Shown: positions 21,941-32,878, numbered from the stretch's first letter. The stretch: DNA of 64,000 nt from Fibrobacter sp. UWR3 (GCF_900143055.1 NZ_FRCW01000005.1:1-64000), one strand, 5' to 3'. Numbers and translations are program-made. The notes: generated from the letters alone by a model not told the origin.

Positions 21941-24900
21941 CTACCCTACTGTTTTTTCAAGTTCGGCAAGCGTTTCAGCCGCCTCGCTGAATTCATAATC
22001 ATCGACCTGGTTCACAATCTTCTGCAGTAGGGCATCCACATCCTTCGCAAAGGCGATGCCTTCCAGCGTATCCAGGATTCTCTTGCACTGCGTCGAAGAG
22101 CAGGAGTCGAGAGCGCCCTTGAGGCCTGCAATCGCATTCTTGAGTTTCTCTAACGCCTGCGGGTCTTCCTTCTTCTGCACGGGCTGCGTCTGTTCTGTAT
22201 CAAGATCGTTCAGCACCACATTCAGGTCTTCGATGAGGTCATGCAACGCCGCCTCGAATACATTGTATTCCTCGAAATTCTGCTGCTTTTGCGAGAGCGT
22301 CGCCTCCACCTTGGCGCCGAGCGACTGCACATGGCTAGAACCGATTGTACCGCAGAGCCCCTTGATGGTATGCGTAATGCGGGTCGCTTCCTCGAACTTT
22401 GCCGTCTCGATAAGCTTGCGGAGTTCAAAGTTGTTGCCGCTGTAGTCACGCACGAACCCGTGCAGGATTCTCAGGTAGATATTCTTGTTGCTGTTCGCGT
22501 GATACAGGCCTGCCGCCGCATCGAAGTTGCGGACCTTCGAGAACTGCGCAACAAAATTCGATTCATCTTCGCTCAGCTGGTTGTTCTCAGCAATGACGGT
22601 CTTTGCAGGCGCTCCGGAACCCTCAGCAGCAATCGGCAGATACTTGGCCAAATCCTCGTAGAGGAGCGTCGGGTCGATAGGCTTTACGATATACGAGTTC
22701 ATGCCGGCGTCGTAGCATTCTTCCTTGTCCTTCTGGAAGGCGCGCGCGCTCATCGCAAGAATCGGGACCTTCTTGAAATATTCCTCTTCCTTCGCGCGGA
22801 TTTCCTTCGTGGCGGTAAGGCCATCCATTACAGGCATCTGCAGGTCCATGAGCACGAGGTCGAACGAATCCGGCTTGAGCAGTTCCAGAGCCTCCTTACC
22901 GTTGTTCGCAATCATCGTGGTAAGGCCCACGCTGTTAAGGAGCGATACGGCAAGTTCCTGGTTCATGAGGTTGTCTTCGACCAGGAGAATCTTTGCGGGC
23001 TTGAAGTAAACCTTGCGTTTTTCCTTCTTTGCCACCTGCTGGTAAGTGAGTTTGAGCCCGATGGATTCCTGGAGCGCGGTAAGCACGGAACTTATCTGCG
23101 GGGGCTTGGGCAGGCAGCTGTTGTAGCCCAGCATGAGCGCCATTTCGTGCTCGCTTTCCTCAAAGTGAAGCGGATGCATGAGAATCTTCGGGATAATCTG
23201 CATCTTTTCGGGAATGCCCTTCGCAAAATCAAACCCGGTTTCGAGCCCCATCTTGTAATCCACAAGGAAGTAGTCGTACGGGGCCTCACCCGCTTCTTCG
23301 TGTGCCTGGATTAAGTCGAACGCCTCTGCGGCAGAGCATGCCTCTTCCACGACGCAGTGGAGCTTGGTAAGGATATGCCGGAGTACCGCACGCATGTTCG
23401 CGCAGTCGTCTACGAGCAGCACGTTCTTCCCATCGAAGGAATGGACGGATTTCCACTTGGGTTCGCCCGCATTCGGGGCAATCGGGAGCGATATGCTGAA
23501 GAAGAATCGCGAGCCCACTCCGGAGGTACTTTCCACCTGCATCTTGCCGCCCATAAGTTCCACGAGCGACTTGGAAATAACAAGCCCGAGGCCGGTACCG
23601 CCGTACTTGCGGGTGGTCGAGCCGTCCGCCTGCGTGAACGCGTTGAATAGCCTGCCGAGCTGTTCGGGTGTCATGCCGATACCCGTGTCCTTCACGCTGA
23701 AGGCAAGGCGCACGTTCTTCTCGGTGATGTTCTCGAGTTCCACCTTGAGGGTGATATCGCCCTTCTCGGTGAACTTTGTGGCATTGTTCACGAGGTTCGT
23801 AAAGATCTGCGAAAGCCTGAGCGGGTCGCCCATCAGGATTTCTGGGATATCCGGGTCGACATCGACAATCAGTTCTATCGGGCGGCCTGCAATGCGCACT
23901 TCGGCAAGGGCAGCCACCTCGCTGATGACGTCCTGCAGCACGAACTGCGTAACCTCGAGTTCCTGCTTCTTCGCCTCGATCTTCGAGAAGTCGAGAATAT
24001 TGTTGATGATGCCGAGCAGGGACTTTGCCGCATGGCTGATACGTTCCACGAACCCGCGCTGGCGTTCGGAAAGGTCGGTTTCGGCAATGAGGTGAGCCAT
24101 GCCGATAATCGCGTTCATCGGGGTACGGATTTCGTGGCTCATGTTGGCAAGGAACTCGCTCTTCGCCTGGGTTGCCTGTTCCGCAATCTCGCGGGCCTCG
24201 ATAATCTCGGAAATATCCGTCATGGAGAACATGTAGCCCACAACGGCCTCTTCGGCCTTGAGCGTTACCGCCTCGCCGCGGAACCAGATTTCACCACGCC
24301 CTTCGTTCGAAGGCATCATGAAGGAATCCTTCCAGGTTTCTCGGTCGCGGAAGGCCTTCACCAGTTCCTTCATTACGTTGTCGGGAATGCCGCAAGTCGA
24401 AAGTTCGGTAAGCGAGAGCCCGAGAAGTTCGCGCCAATCCTTCTGGAAAATATCGCCCAGCTGCTTCGACATGTACTTAATATGGAGCGTACGGTCAAAA
24501 ATCATGAGGAGCGAACGGTCCGCCGATAGCATGATGGTATCGAGGATGGTATCCTTCTGGATGCCGCTCGTGGCATCGTCAATCATGAACAGGTAGCGGA
24601 TACTGCCGTCGTCTTCGGAAAGGAACTGGAAGAAGATGCTCCACCAGTATTCCTCCCCCTTCGAATTCTTGACCATCACGACCGTCTTGCGTTCGCTCGG
24701 GTGAAGTTCACCGCCCAGGGCAACGTGATGCGCAAATTTCTTGAACTGCTCCGAAGATATGTATTTCCAGAGGACTTCGCCCTTGATGTCTTCCATTCCG
24801 CCGGTGAAGAACTCCACCACGTTGCTGCTCGCCTGCAGAATATCGAAGGTTTCGTTCGTGAGGATAAGCGTCATGTTCGGGCTCGAAAGCAACGTATCGA

Positions 24901-25924
24901 AAAGGGTACTCGAGCTCACGCTATCCTTAAGGTCTTTTTCGATAAACCGCTTGAAGAGGATTCGTGCCAATAGCCCCGCAAGAGACATGAGCACGATGAC
25001 CGCAAGGATCAGCGCGAGCCTAATTCCCTTGAAGCGCTCGCTAAACTTCGCCACGACGGAGTTCTGGTGCAGAATACGAACAACGTAGTACGGATTCTTC
25101 TTCATGGCAGAAACCATGAACACAAAACTCTGGCGATGGTTGTTCGTCTTTTCGAAACGGAGCACGTTGCCGTTCCCGTACATCAGAAGCGAATCAACGT
25201 CGAACTGGCTCGAAATCATATCGAGCAGCGTCGCGATGCTGTCAAGGTCAATCTTGCCGAGGTTCGACTGTTCCGGGTAATGCGCAATAAAGTTGCTGTT
25301 GTTGTCGAGCAGGAGGATAACTCCACCCTCCGTCCTGTCTACACCCTCGCTCAAGGAATTCTCGATAATTTCCAGGTCAACATCCTCGGCGACAACGCCC
25401 TTCACGTTGTTGTTCTTGTCGCGGACCGCCTGAGAAATCGTAATGACCTTCTTGTTTATTGACTTGCGGTACGACGGCCCCGTTATGGCAATCCCCTTGT
25501 TGCGGGACGCCTCCAGGTACCAGTCCTTGGTGCGGAATTCAGATACACCCTTGTCGAGCGCAATGCCACGCGCACTGATGTATTCGCCATCGGAGGAACC
25601 GAAGAACATATCGACCATGTCGTCCTTTTTCAGGACGCGCTTCGTGAGCAGCGATTTAGCGTTCTGCTTGGTTACCGTGCCCACATTGGAAATGTACTTG
25701 GCAAATTCCCCCTGACGCTTGTTTATGATGGATTCACACGATTCCACGGTCTTGTGGAGCATCATTTCGGAACTGCTGTAGGCCGTAGAAACGAGCGTAT
25801 TCTCGAGATAGAAAAGGAACGCAAAGACAAGCATTACCGTCGCGACTACGAGCGGTATCGTGTAGACAAAAGAAATACGCCAGCTGAGCTTACGGCGCTT
25901 TGTATTTGCCAGGTTTCTTGTCAA
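21941..25924 (-). CDS. Hybrid sensor histidine kinase, CHASE/Cache-PAS-HK-REC-REC-HPt
   Basis: A 1327-residue membrane sensor. Order: transmembrane helix (about 16-36), a periplasmic Cache-like sensor (about 45-300), a second helix (about 302-322), two PAS-like segments (about 345-470 and 475-590), HisKA with the phospho-accepting His in [16 protein letters not shown], the ATPase with [11 protein letters not shown] and [14 protein letters not shown], a receiver domain (LLVDDCAN...FLVDYKMG), a second receiver ([11 protein letters not shown]...[13 protein letters not shown]) and an HPt domain with His in [12 protein letters not shown]. It can therefore run an internal phosphorelay. Its start codon overlaps the stop of the upstream HD-GYP regulator by four bases, so the two are co-translated and likely work together. 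Ligand unknown. Confidence 0.95.
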   Translation of the reverse strand: MTRNLANTKRRKLSWRISFVYTIPLVVATVMLVFAFLFYLENTLVSTAYSSSEMMLHKTVESCESIINKRQGEFAKYISNVGTVTKQNAKSLLTKRVLKKDDMVDMFFGSSDGEYISARGIALDKGVSEFRTKDWYLEASRNKGIAITGPSYRKSINKKVITISQAVRDKNNNVKGVVAEDVDLEIIENSLSEGVDRTEGGVILLLDNNSNFIAHYPEQSNLGKIDLDSIATLLDMISSQFDVDSLLMYGNGNVLRFEKTNNHRQSFVFMVSAMKKNPYYVVRILHQNSVVAKFSERFKGIRLALILAVIVLMSLAGLLARILFKRFIEKDLKDSVSSSTLFDTLLSSPNMTLILTNETFDILQASSNVVEFFTGGMEDIKGEVLWKYISSEQFKKFAHHVALGGELHPSERKTVVMVKNSKGEEYWWSIFFQFLSEDDGSIRYLFMIDDATSGIQKDTILDTIMLSADRSLLMIFDRTLHIKYMSKQLGDIFQKDWRELLGLSLTELSTCGIPDNVMKELVKAFRDRETWKDSFMMPSNEGRGEIWFRGEAVTLKAEEAVVGYMFSMTDISEIIEAREIAEQATQAKSEFLANMSHEIRTPMNAIIGMAHLIAETDLSERQRGFVERISHAAKSLLGIINNILDFSKIEAKKQELEVTQFVLQDVISEVAALAEVRIAGRPIELIVDVDPDIPEILMGDPLRLSQIFTNLVNNATKFTEKGDITLKVELENITEKNVRLAFSVKDTGIGMTPEQLGRLFNAFTQADGSTTRKYGGTGLGLVISKSLVELMGGKMQVESTSGVGSRFFFSISLPIAPNAGEPKWKSVHSFDGKNVLLVDDCANMRAVLRHILTKLHCVVEEACSAAEAFDLIQAHEEAGEAPYDYFLVDYKMGLETGFDFAKGIPEKMQIIPKILMHPLHFEESEHEMALMLGYNSCLPKPPQISSVLTALQESIGLKLTYQQVAKKEKRKVYFKPAKILLVEDNLMNQELAVSLLNSVGLTTMIANNGKEALELLKPDSFDLVLMDLQMPVMDGLTATKEIRAKEEEYFKKVPILAMSARAFQKDKEECYDAGMNSYIVKPIDPTLLYEDLAKYLPIAAEGSGAPAKTVIAENNQLSEDESNFVAQFSKVRNFDAAAGLYHANSNKNIYLRILHGFVRDYSGNNFELRKLIETAKFEEATRITHTIKGLCGTIGSSHVQSLGAKVEATLSQKQQNFEEYNVFEAALHDLIEDLNVVLNDLDTEQTQPVQKKEDPQALEKLKNAIAGLKGALDSCSSTQCKRILDTLEGIAFAKDVDALLQKIVNQVDDYEFSEAAETLAELEKTVG

Positions 25925-26991
25925 TTCGCATTTTCCTTGAACTGTTCGTAAAGCTTGGGCAATTCATCGGCGATAGAAAGGAAGGCATCAACCACTTCCG
26001 GGTCGAACTGCGTCCCCTTTTCGCGTACAATTTCATCGACGGCAACCTTGTGCGGGTAAGGGTCCTTATACGGGCGTTTCGACACGAGGGCATCGTACAC
26101 GTCGGCTACCGCCATGAGGCGCGCTCCCACGGGTATTTCTTCGCCCTTGAGCTTGTTCGGGTAACCGAGACCGTCCCAGCGTTCGTGGTGCGCAAGAGCA
26201 ATATCCGCCGCAATCTTCACCATCGGGTTATCGTGCAGTTCCTTGGTGGCATCCATGAGCACGTCGTAACCCATCTTCGGGTGCTTGCGCATAATTTCGC
26301 GCTCCTGCTCGTTAAGCCTTGCGGGCTTGCGCAGGATTTCATCCTCGATACCCACCTTGCCGATATCGTGCAAGGGGGCCGCCGTCGCATAGAAATCCAC
26401 GTACTGGCTATTCGGAATAGCCTGCGCGTACTTCGGGTTGTTCATCAGGACTTCTGCAAGCCTCTGCACAATAATCTGCGTGCGCTTGATGTGCTCGCCC
26501 GTTTCGGGGTCGCGGAATTCCGCAAGCGAACCGAGGCTCGTCAGCATCACCTTGAGGGTCTTACGCAGGTCTGCGGTACGTTCTTCCACAAGGTCGTGCA
26601 GGTGGTCGCGCTGCCGCTTGTATTCGAGCTGGTTCTTGACGCGCAAAAGCACCAGATGCGGGCTAAACGGTTTGCCGATGTAGTCGACAGCACCCAGGTC
26701 AAGCCCAATCTGCTCGCTCTCGCTATCCGACTTTGCCGTCAGGAAAAATACGGGAATATTCTTCAGATCCTCGTGCGTACGCATTACCCTCATGGTCTCG
26801 TAACCGTTCATTTCGGGCATCATCACGTCGAGCAAAATAAGGTCCGGGTGTACTTTTTCGGCAATTTCGATTGCCTTGCGCCCGTTTTTCGCAACAAAAA
26901 CATCGTAATGTACAGATAAAACGCCTTCCAGGACCTCAATGTTGGTCTTGGTATCGTCAACTACAAGTATCTTGGCTCTAGCCTGTTCCAT
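25921..26991 (-). CDS. Response regulator with HD-GYP domain
   Basis: Receiver domain (1-120, phospho-acceptor Asp55 in [13 protein letters not shown]) joined by a coiled linker to an HD-GYP phosphodiesterase domain (about 165-350). The metal and catalytic motifs [16 protein letters not shown] and [11 protein letters not shown] are intact, so it should hydrolyse cyclic di-GMP when phosphorylated. Length 356 aa. The frame is open 35 codons farther upstream, but ATG at 26991 gives the normal start [13 protein letters not shown]. No ribosome site is visible; TATATT (26999-27004) lies seven bases before the ATG, indicating leaderless translation. First gene of a two-gene operon with the hybrid kinase. 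Confidence 0.94.
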   Translation of the reverse strand: MEQARAKILVVDDTKTNIEVLEGVLSVHYDVFVAKNGRKAIEIAEKVHPDLILLDVMMPEMNGYETMRVMRTHEDLKNIPVFFLTAKSDSESEQIGLDLGAVDYIGKPFSPHLVLLRVKNQLEYKRQRDHLHDLVEERTADLRKTLKVMLTSLGSLAEFRDPETGEHIKRTQIIVQRLAEVLMNNPKYAQAIPNSQYVDFYATAAPLHDIGKVGIEDEILRKPARLNEQEREIMRKHPKMGYDVLMDATKELHDNPMVKIAADIALAHHERWDGLGYPNKLKGEEIPVGARLMAVADVYDALVSKRPYKDPYPHKVAVDEIVREKGTQFDPEVVDAFLSIADELPKLYEQFKENAN

Positions 26992-27210
26992 ATGCCCAAA
27001 TATATGTTCAAAAAACAAAATAAGACAGCCTGTTTTATTCCAAAGTGGAATAAGGGAAAAAACGTAATGCCTTGACAGTCCTAGTTTTATTACCAAAAAC
27101 TTACTTTATTATCGCGTTTTACGTTGATAATTTGTAAATACAAAAAACTGCGACGGGGATTACGCCAAATTGAATTAAATTATATTAAAGAGCGAAAAAA
27201 GGAGTCCAAG

Positions 27211-29094
27211 ATGGCCAAGGTTTGGGTAAAAAGGGAAATTATAGCGCTTCTTTTTTGTGCGGGCGCTATTTCTGCACAAGTCGATGTTACCCCCTTCTGG
27301 CGCTCTGTCGATAGCGTTAGCCGGAGCCTGGGCAACTCGGCCAACGACCTGTATACCGACCTCACCCTCCTCGATACCATAAAGATTGGCGGGGAAACCT
27401 TCCCCATTACGTGGAAAAGCAGCGACACGCTGTTCCTCACCCACGACGGCCATATCAACGGCAGGTTTGTGGGTGAAAACAAAGAAGTGACCCTCACGGC
27501 GACCGTTCACGACGGCCTGAGCACAAAGACGCAGGACGTTTCGTTCAAAGTTTCCATCCACGGGTACGAGCCCTATTCCAACTACCTTTTCGCATATTTC
27601 CCGGCCAACGACAACGAGAATATCTACTACGCACTGAGTAACGACGGCTACAGCTTTACCGCCATGAACAACGGAAAGCGCGTGGTGAGCGCCGACACGG
27701 TAAGCATCAAGAAGGGGCTCCGCGACCCGCACGTGCTGCGCGCTCCCGACGGCTGGTTCTACATGGTGAATACCGACATGAAGAGCGCCGAAGGTTGGGC
27801 CAGCAACCGCGGCATGGTACTCATGCGCTCCCGCGACCTCATCAACTGGAAGCACGCCACCGTACATTTCCCCGACAAGTACAAGGGCAAGAACTTCGCG
27901 AACGTGACCCGTGTCTGGGCCCCCGAAACGTTCTGGGACGACACCTACGACAACGGAGACGGCACCAAGGGCCGTCCGCTCGTGTACTTTTCGCTGTTGA
28001 CCAACGATGGCACCATCCCCTACGACAAGGTATTCTTCGCCTACTCGAACAAGGACTTTACCGATTTGGAAGGCGACCCGCAGCATTTCTTTGACCGCGG
28101 AAAATCGACCATCGACATGGACATCGTCTACAACCCGGTCGACAAATTCTACCACGCCTTCTATAAGAACGAGGGCGACGGCGGCATCTGCAAGGTGACC
28201 GCAAGTTCTCTCATGCCGAAAAGTGGAGCCGCCAGCGGTTCGCAGTGGAGCAAGCCGAGCAAGGCCCTGCAACAGACGACCGAAGCCGTGGAAGGTGCAG
28301 GAGTCTTCAAGCTCATCAACCAGAATTCCTGGGTGCTCATGTATGACTGCTACATAAACGGGCATTACCAGTTCACGAGCAGTTCCGACCTCGAAAACTT
28401 CAAGTTCGTGCAGGATACCAAGACGAGCGGCGCATTCACACCCCGCCACGGGACAATTCTCCCGGTTACCGCCGAAGAGACCGCAAAACTCATGAAGGCC
28501 TTCCCCACCCCGGACTTTGAACCGCGAGTGATTGACATTCCGGATTCAATAGGCGTGTGCGACGGCAAGAAGGTGGTTGGCCCGTGCAGCGGCACGAAGA
28601 TTATTCCCTATGTGAAGGTCGATGATGGCGGTTGGAACGAAACGCTCGACCTGAAGGTCGCAAAGGGCGCCACGGTGCAGTTCGGCCCGCACCCGTGGGA
28701 CGGCAAGCTCTGGAGCTGGGAAGGCCCGAACGGATTCAAGTCCACCACCCGCGAGAACTCGCTCAAGAACGTGGACGGCGACTTTAGCGGTTACTACACC
28801 GTCGTTTATACGAACGAGACCGGATGCAAGAGCCGGGCGAGAATCAAGCTTGTGGTAGACGACCCGGACAAGCCCTATGTGGAGCCGGACACCACTACGA
28901 TTGACACTGGCAAGACAGATATTGCAGGCAGTATCGCGCGCGACCTCAATTTTGCAGGCAAGGTCGTCCGCACGGAATACTTCAGCGTAAACGGCCAGAT
29001 GCTCAAGGCCAGACCGCGCGAACAAGGTGTATATATCCGAAAGGAAATTCTGGATAATGGGATGTCGAGAATTTCAAAGATTAGCATAAGGTAA
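27211..29094 (+). CDS. Secreted glycoside hydrolase family 43 with N-terminal Ig-like module
   Basis: Predicted arabinose/xylose-releasing hydrolase of 627 aa. Signal peptide (cut near residue 22, AISA-Q), an atrophied bacterial Ig-like domain (about 30-120; ITWKSSDTLFLTHDGHINGR), then a five-bladed GH43-type propeller (about 125-440) with KKGLRDPHVLRAPDG, RVWAPETFWDD, TIDMDIVYNP and VEGAGVFKL. A PKD/Ig-like module (about 480-575) and a type IX-like C-terminal tail (YFSVNGQMLKARPREQGVYI) follow. ATG at 27211 has AGGAG seven bases before it; earlier in-frame starts would spoil the signal peptide. The subfamily and exact substrate were not determined. Confidence 0.9.
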   Translation: MAKVWVKREIIALLFCAGAISAQVDVTPFWRSVDSVSRSLGNSANDLYTDLTLLDTIKIGGETFPITWKSSDTLFLTHDGHINGRFVGENKEVTLTATVHDGLSTKTQDVSFKVSIHGYEPYSNYLFAYFPANDNENIYYALSNDGYSFTAMNNGKRVVSADTVSIKKGLRDPHVLRAPDGWFYMVNTDMKSAEGWASNRGMVLMRSRDLINWKHATVHFPDKYKGKNFANVTRVWAPETFWDDTYDNGDGTKGRPLVYFSLLTNDGTIPYDKVFFAYSNKDFTDLEGDPQHFFDRGKSTIDMDIVYNPVDKFYHAFYKNEGDGGICKVTASSLMPKSGAASGSQWSKPSKALQQTTEAVEGAGVFKLINQNSWVLMYDCYINGHYQFTSSSDLENFKFVQDTKTSGAFTPRHGTILPVTAEETAKLMKAFPTPDFEPRVIDIPDSIGVCDGKKVVGPCSGTKIIPYVKVDDGGWNETLDLKVAKGATVQFGPHPWDGKLWSWEGPNGFKSTTRENSLKNVDGDFSGYYTVVYTNETGCKSRARIKLVVDDPDKPYVEPDTTTIDTGKTDIAGSIARDLNFAGKVVRTEYFSVNGQMLKARPREQGVYIRKEILDNGMSRISKISIR

Positions 29095-29103
29095 AAAAGC
29101 ATA

Positions 29104-30138
29104 ATGATTTGCCCCAAATGCAAGCGAAAATACGAAGACGACATGCCCAAGTGCCTCTGGTGCGATGCACCGAACCCGAACTACGGGAAAGAAGAAATCC
29201 CGGAACAGGATACTGCCCCCGTAGTGGCAACATCCGCAGCGCCAATCAAAAAGGCAACCGAAAAACAAGTTGAAAAGCCGTCAAGACCGCATTCCCATCA
29301 CAAGTCAAAGGAGCCCGGCCTTAAAATATTCTGGTTAGCACTCCTCATCGGTTTTACCGGTGCTCACTGTTCTAGCAGCGGCCGAAACCTTCGCGGTGCA
29401 CTTTACCTGATTTTCGGTGGACTGACATACAGAATCATTTACCTCATCCTTCGGAATAATGGACTCACGATCCCAGCCGCGGTATGTGCAATCGCTTTTG
29501 TCGGCTACGCATTCATTGTATTCCTTTTCCTGAAGGATGTGTGGAAAATCTCGCTCGGCAAGTACAGGAACAGAAAGACCGGCAAAAAATACGAGTCGAA
29601 ATCGTGGATGCACGCATTGGCCCTCATTTTCACAATTATCCACGCTGTAATGCTGAATTTCGACGGATATTCTACCTACGAGATTGTATGGAACAGTGGT
29701 GAACGGGTTACCGCCAAGATGGAACTGGCTGTCGAAGACTACATGCTGGCCCAAAAGAACTATTTTGAGCAGACCGGCAAAATCGGCGACGTAAAGGAGA
29801 TCCGCTACATGAGCGGATCCGTCAAATGGAACGGACAATTCCTATACAGAATGGACGGGAATGGTCTTAGAGTCAAATACATGACAAGTTACCATTGCCC
29901 GTACAAAACCGAATGGCGGATTCACCCTGTCCTCCACAATGGCGCCCTCGATTGGGAAATTACACTCCCCGAAGACAGCCGGTGCAACGAATTTGCGCAC
30001 CAACTCGTGAGCCTCAAGGAATCCCTGAGCAACGTGCCCAAGGAATCAGAGCCCGCCGCAAGCACGCCCGAGCTTGATAAAGGCGTTGACGGGGTCGGCG
30101 TAGTTCCAGATACCACCCAGCACGGAGATTCCCTGTAA
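29104..30138 (+). CDS. Zinc-ribbon membrane protein with TM2-like region
   Basis: A 344-residue protein: N-terminal zinc ribbon (CPKCKRKYEDDMPKCLWC), a basic Lys/Pro linker, and three or four transmembrane helices starting ALLIGFTGAHCSSSGRNLRG, a pattern like the TM2 domain (GxxGxHxFYxGr), then a soluble pilin-like C-terminal domain (about 205-320) of unknown role. It starts nine bases after the GH43 gene without a ribosome site. Its last 93 bases overlap the 3' end of the ThiE-like gene on the other strand, an unusually long convergent overlap. Confidence 0.75.
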   Translation: MICPKCKRKYEDDMPKCLWCDAPNPNYGKEEIPEQDTAPVVATSAAPIKKATEKQVEKPSRPHSHHKSKEPGLKIFWLALLIGFTGAHCSSSGRNLRGALYLIFGGLTYRIIYLILRNNGLTIPAAVCAIAFVGYAFIVFLFLKDVWKISLGKYRNRKTGKKYESKSWMHALALIFTIIHAVMLNFDGYSTYEIVWNSGERVTAKMELAVEDYMLAQKNYFEQTGKIGDVKEIRYMSGSVKWNGQFLYRMDGNGLRVKYMTSYHCPYKTEWRIHPVLHNGALDWEITLPEDSRCNEFAHQLVSLKESLSNVPKESEPAASTPELDKGVDGVGVVPDTTQHGDSL

Positions 30139-30747
30139 AGGGAGTTTCTTGATATCGTCCAGGTTCTCGTGATCGATGCCCCCGAAGGCGATGACCTGCG
30201 GGGGTATGTTTATTTCGGGCATTTTGCGGGTCGTATCTTGCGCGGAACCTTGACGTTCATCGCAGGCCGTGTCGTGCGCGGCGAGTTTATCCGCAATGCA
30301 CGCGATGCCGAGTATTTCGACCGGCTCGTAGATGGACTGCGGTTGGAAAACGGGCCCGACAAGCGCTCCCGCCACCCATTCCGGCAGAGAATTGAGTTGC
30401 TCCAGATTGCGACAGACCGCAATGCAGTTCACGCGCTTCCATCGTTCCGGGACATCTTGCGCAAGGAGGGCGGCATCGCACACGCATCCGCGCACTTCCA
30501 GGCGCTCCGCCATATCGGGTGTACCGCGCACCCAGATGCGGTCGCGGAATTCCATCGGGAGGGCCATGAGCCAGCGTTCATACTGCGCTTCGGTCGCATA
30601 CCGTATTGCACCGCCAGCCAAGTCCTGTGCGGACCCCGGCACGCGCTTCTGGAGAATGAGCCTCGTGAGCCCGCGCTTGAACATCTCCTCGATGTCGTCG
30701 AACTCGGAGCTAAAATCGTCGAGGCATGTCGAAAGCCAAAGCCGCAT
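30046..30747 (-). CDS. Thiamine-phosphate synthase/TenI-like protein
   Basis: A 233-residue TIM-barrel protein. The C-terminal segment VIAFGGIDHENLDDI and GISVLGGIWNYADP is the phosphate-binding end of the ThiE/TenI family. The N-terminal HWK-type substrate motifs of true ThiE are not clear (MFKRGLTRLILQKR takes the place of LRxK), so it may be a TenI-like aldose enzyme with a different job. ATG at 30747 is preferred to one at 30804 because TATATT (30754-30759) lies six bases before it; an earlier start would be upstream of that promoter. Divergent from the small gene at 30827. Confidence 0.7.
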   Translation of the reverse strand: MRLWLSTCLDDFSSEFDDIEEMFKRGLTRLILQKRVPGSAQDLAGGAIRYATEAQYERWLMALPMEFRDRIWVRGTPDMAERLEVRGCVCDAALLAQDVPERWKRVNCIAVCRNLEQLNSLPEWVAGALVGPVFQPQSIYEPVEILGIACIADKLAAHDTACDERQGSAQDTTRKMPEINIPPQVIAFGGIDHENLDDIKKLPLQGISVLGGIWNYADPVNAFIKLGRACGGL

Positions 30748-30826
30748 GACACGAATATAGTTTTTTGCCCGCAACGGAAACGCACCGGAGATGCGCGCGA
30801 GCATTGAGATTTATTATATTCTGCGC

Positions 30827-31018
30827 ATGGCCGATATGAACGACAAAAATATTCAGGACAAGAATGCGCCAGACGCAGCCAGCGCATGTCCGCAGGACAG
30901 TAATGCGCCGGGCAACAACGCGCCGGATTTCGCGAAACTCGCCGATGCCGCCTCGCCCGAAGGGAGCAGCATCAACAGCGAGGATTACTGGTTCCTGAAA
31001 CTGAACGGGAATTGCTGA
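30827..31018 (+). CDS. Small acidic protein of unknown function, 63 aa
   Basis: MADMNDKNIQDKNAPDAASA begins a hydrophilic Asn/Asp/Ala-rich protein that ends SEDYWFLKLNGNC. The family was not recognised. TATATT (30815-30820) ends six bases before the ATG and no ribosome site exists, predicting a leaderless start for the operon with hflX, whose ATG lies eight bases after this stop codon. A leader-peptide role for hflX translation is possible but untested. Confidence 0.6.
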   Translation: MADMNDKNIQDKNAPDAASACPQDSNAPGNNAPDFAKLADAASPEGSSINSEDYWFLKLNGNC

Positions 31019-31026
31019 CCGCATAG

Positions 31027-32199
31027 ATGAAACAGCCCGCAGAACATAAACAGGAAAAAGAACGCTGCGTTCTCGTAGGGATATGCACCCCGAAGACACG
31101 CCCGTGGCTTGTATCTGAACAGGTAGCGGAACTCGGGCGCCTCGCGGAAACTGCGGGCGCAGTCGTTACCCGCAATTTTATCCAGCGCGTGCAGAATTTT
31201 AGCCCGGCCACCCTCATTGGCGAAGGCAAGGTGAACGAGGTCAAGCGCGCCCTCGAAGAAGACAACGCGAAGATGGTCGTATTTGACGACGACCTCTCCG
31301 GCTCGCAGGTCCGTAACCTGGAACAGCGCCTGCCCGGAATAAAAGTGCTCGACCGTACGGGGCTCATTCTTGATATTTTTGCAAAGCATGCCATAACCGC
31401 AGAAAGCCGCCTGATGGTGGAAGTCGCGCAGTTGCAGTACATGATGCCGCGGCTCACCGGTGCGTGGACGCACCTATGCCGCCAGCACAACGGCGGCATC
31501 GGCACCAAGGGGCCGGGTGAGACGCAGCTGGAAACAGACCGCCGCATGATCCGCAAGCGCATCCAGGAACTCAAGAAGAAACTCGAAAAAATCGAGGATG
31601 CCCGCGAGAGCCAGGCCGAAAACAGGAACGACATTTTTCACGTGGGTATCGTCGGCTACACGAACGCCGGAAAATCGACCCTCACGAACCGCCTCACCGG
31701 CGCTGACGTCTATGTAGAAGACAAGCTGTTCGCGACCCTCGACAGCACCACGCGCAAACTTTACCTGGATGGCGAGAACATCATCCTCAGCGATACTGTC
31801 GGGTTTATCCGCAAGCTCCCCCACAACCTCATCGAGACCTTCAAGAGCACCCTCGGGGTGGCAGCGCATGCCGACTGCATTCTGGAAGTCGTAGACGGGA
31901 GTGCGCCGGATTACCTAGAACACCTGGAAGTGACGCACAAGACGCTCGAAGGCATCATCAGCAAAGACACTCCGCGCATCCGCGTGTTCAACAAGGCCGA
32001 AATCTGCGACGAGGCCCGCCGCACCGAGCTCTTGCAGAACTACCCCGATGCCATCCAGGTAAGCGCCCGCGAAAACATCGGCATGGAGCGTCTGCGCGAC
32101 GCATTCAAGACGCAGCTTGCCGCCTGGAAAAAGAAGCGCGAAGCACATGAAGCAGCCGAAAAGAAAAGGGCAGAAATGCCGTGGCCACCGGAGGGATGA
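31027..32199 (+). CDS. hflX: Ribosome-associated GTPase HflX
   Basis: GTPase that binds and splits stalled 70S ribosomes. The 390-aa protein has the HflX N-terminal domain with NPATLIGxGK-type motif FSPATLIGEGKVNEVK, DRTGLILDIFAKHA and GIGTKGPGETQLETDRR, then the G domain: P-loop GYTNAGKSTL, switch DTVGFIRKLPHNLIE and NKAE. The last codons PWPPEG overlap a TCATTCTGAACGGAG-type repeat (32190-32220 read in reverse), so the C-terminus of the protein appears to have been extended or trimmed by that element. Confidence 0.96.
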   Translation: MKQPAEHKQEKERCVLVGICTPKTRPWLVSEQVAELGRLAETAGAVVTRNFIQRVQNFSPATLIGEGKVNEVKRALEEDNAKMVVFDDDLSGSQVRNLEQRLPGIKVLDRTGLILDIFAKHAITAESRLMVEVAQLQYMMPRLTGAWTHLCRQHNGGIGTKGPGETQLETDRRMIRKRIQELKKKLEKIEDARESQAENRNDIFHVGIVGYTNAGKSTLTNRLTGADVYVEDKLFATLDSTTRKLYLDGENIILSDTVGFIRKLPHNLIETFKSTLGVAAHADCILEVVDGSAPDYLEHLEVTHKTLEGIISKDTPRIRVFNKAEICDEARRTELLQNYPDAIQVSARENIGMERLRDAFKTQLAAWKKKREAHEAAEKKRAEMPWPPEG

Positions 32200-32220
32200 T
32201 TCACTCCGTTCAGAATGACG
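32190..32220. repeat. TCATTCTGAACGGAG-type repeat at the hflX stop codon
   Basis: Read on the minus strand CGTCATTCTGAACGGAGTGA followed by ATCATCCCTCC. Related to 9371-9411; the hflX stop codon is inside it. Confidence 0.55.
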
Positions 32221-32262
32221 AACAACTAATGACCATTGACTATTGACCAAGAACTAATAATC
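32221..32262. repeat. TAATGACCATTGAC simple repeat
   Basis: Units ACTAATGACC, ATTGACTATTGACC, AACTAATAATCC abut the pgpA start codon. Related tract at 34561-34605. Confidence 0.55.
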
Positions 32263-32263
32263 C

Positions 32264-32878
32264 ATGAACAAGGAAGAACTGAAAGAGAAATACGGGAAGA
32301 AGCGCGTACCGCACGAATGGCGCAAGACGGACTGGTTTACCACGCTCGTCGTGACATTTTTCGGCTCGGGAATGAGCCCGAAGGCTCCCGGCACCATGGG
32401 CAGCCTTGCCGCAGCGGTTGTGGCCTACCCCATGGCCCTTGTCATTTTGCTCCTAAGCGATCCGTCCTGGTCAAGGACTACCGAATGGTCAATTCCTTGT
32501 TTTAGCTTTTATTGGGATGGATTTTTTATAGAACCATTTTTTATCAACGCCGCCCTATTCGTCTTTTTTGCGGCAATCCCATTCGTGAAGAAAGCGATGA
32601 AAGATACCGGCACCGAAGACCCCGGCTGGATTGTCATCGACGAAGTCTGCGGGATTTTTATGGCGCTCGCCTTTGTCCCATTAGAATTCATTATCGCGCA
32701 ACCTTGGATTCTTGCAGTCGCATTCGGACTGTTCCGATTCTTCGACATTTTAAAACCGCTCGGCATCCATAAAATGGAAAAACTCCCCGGCGCTTGGGGA
32801 GTCATGGCCGATGATTTGCTCGGCGGACTTTATGCAGGGATCGTTATAGCCATTGGGTTTATCATCGCTATAAAATAG
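32264..32878 (+). CDS. pgpA: Phosphatidylglycerophosphatase A
   Basis: Membrane enzyme that dephosphorylates phosphatidylglycerophosphate in phospholipid synthesis. The PgpA signatures are FFGSGMSPKAPGTMGSL near residue 32, DPGWIVIDEVCGIF, and RFFDILKPLGIHKMEKLPGA followed by GVMADDLLGG. Four helices span the membrane. At 204 aa it is slightly longer than usual because of an insert of about 30 residues (about 68-100). No ribosome site precedes the ATG; a simple repeat fills the spacer after hflX. The later CDP-alcohol phosphatidyltransferase at 55897 probably makes its substrate. Confidence 0.93.
   Translation: MNKEELKEKYGKKRVPHEWRKTDWFTTLVVTFFGSGMSPKAPGTMGSLAAAVVAYPMALVILLLSDPSWSRTTEWSIPCFSFYWDGFFIEPFFINAALFVFFAAIPFVKKAMKDTGTEDPGWIVIDEVCGIFMALAFVPLEFIIAQPWILAVAFGLFRFFDILKPLGIHKMEKLPGAWGVMADDLLGGLYAGIVIAIGFIIAIK

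Noticed and set aside
30748-30826. TPP riboswitch before the ThiE-like gene.
   Set aside because: The gap to the divergent gene is only 80 bases and holds two -10 boxes; there is no room for the TPP aptamer and no CUGAGA motif.
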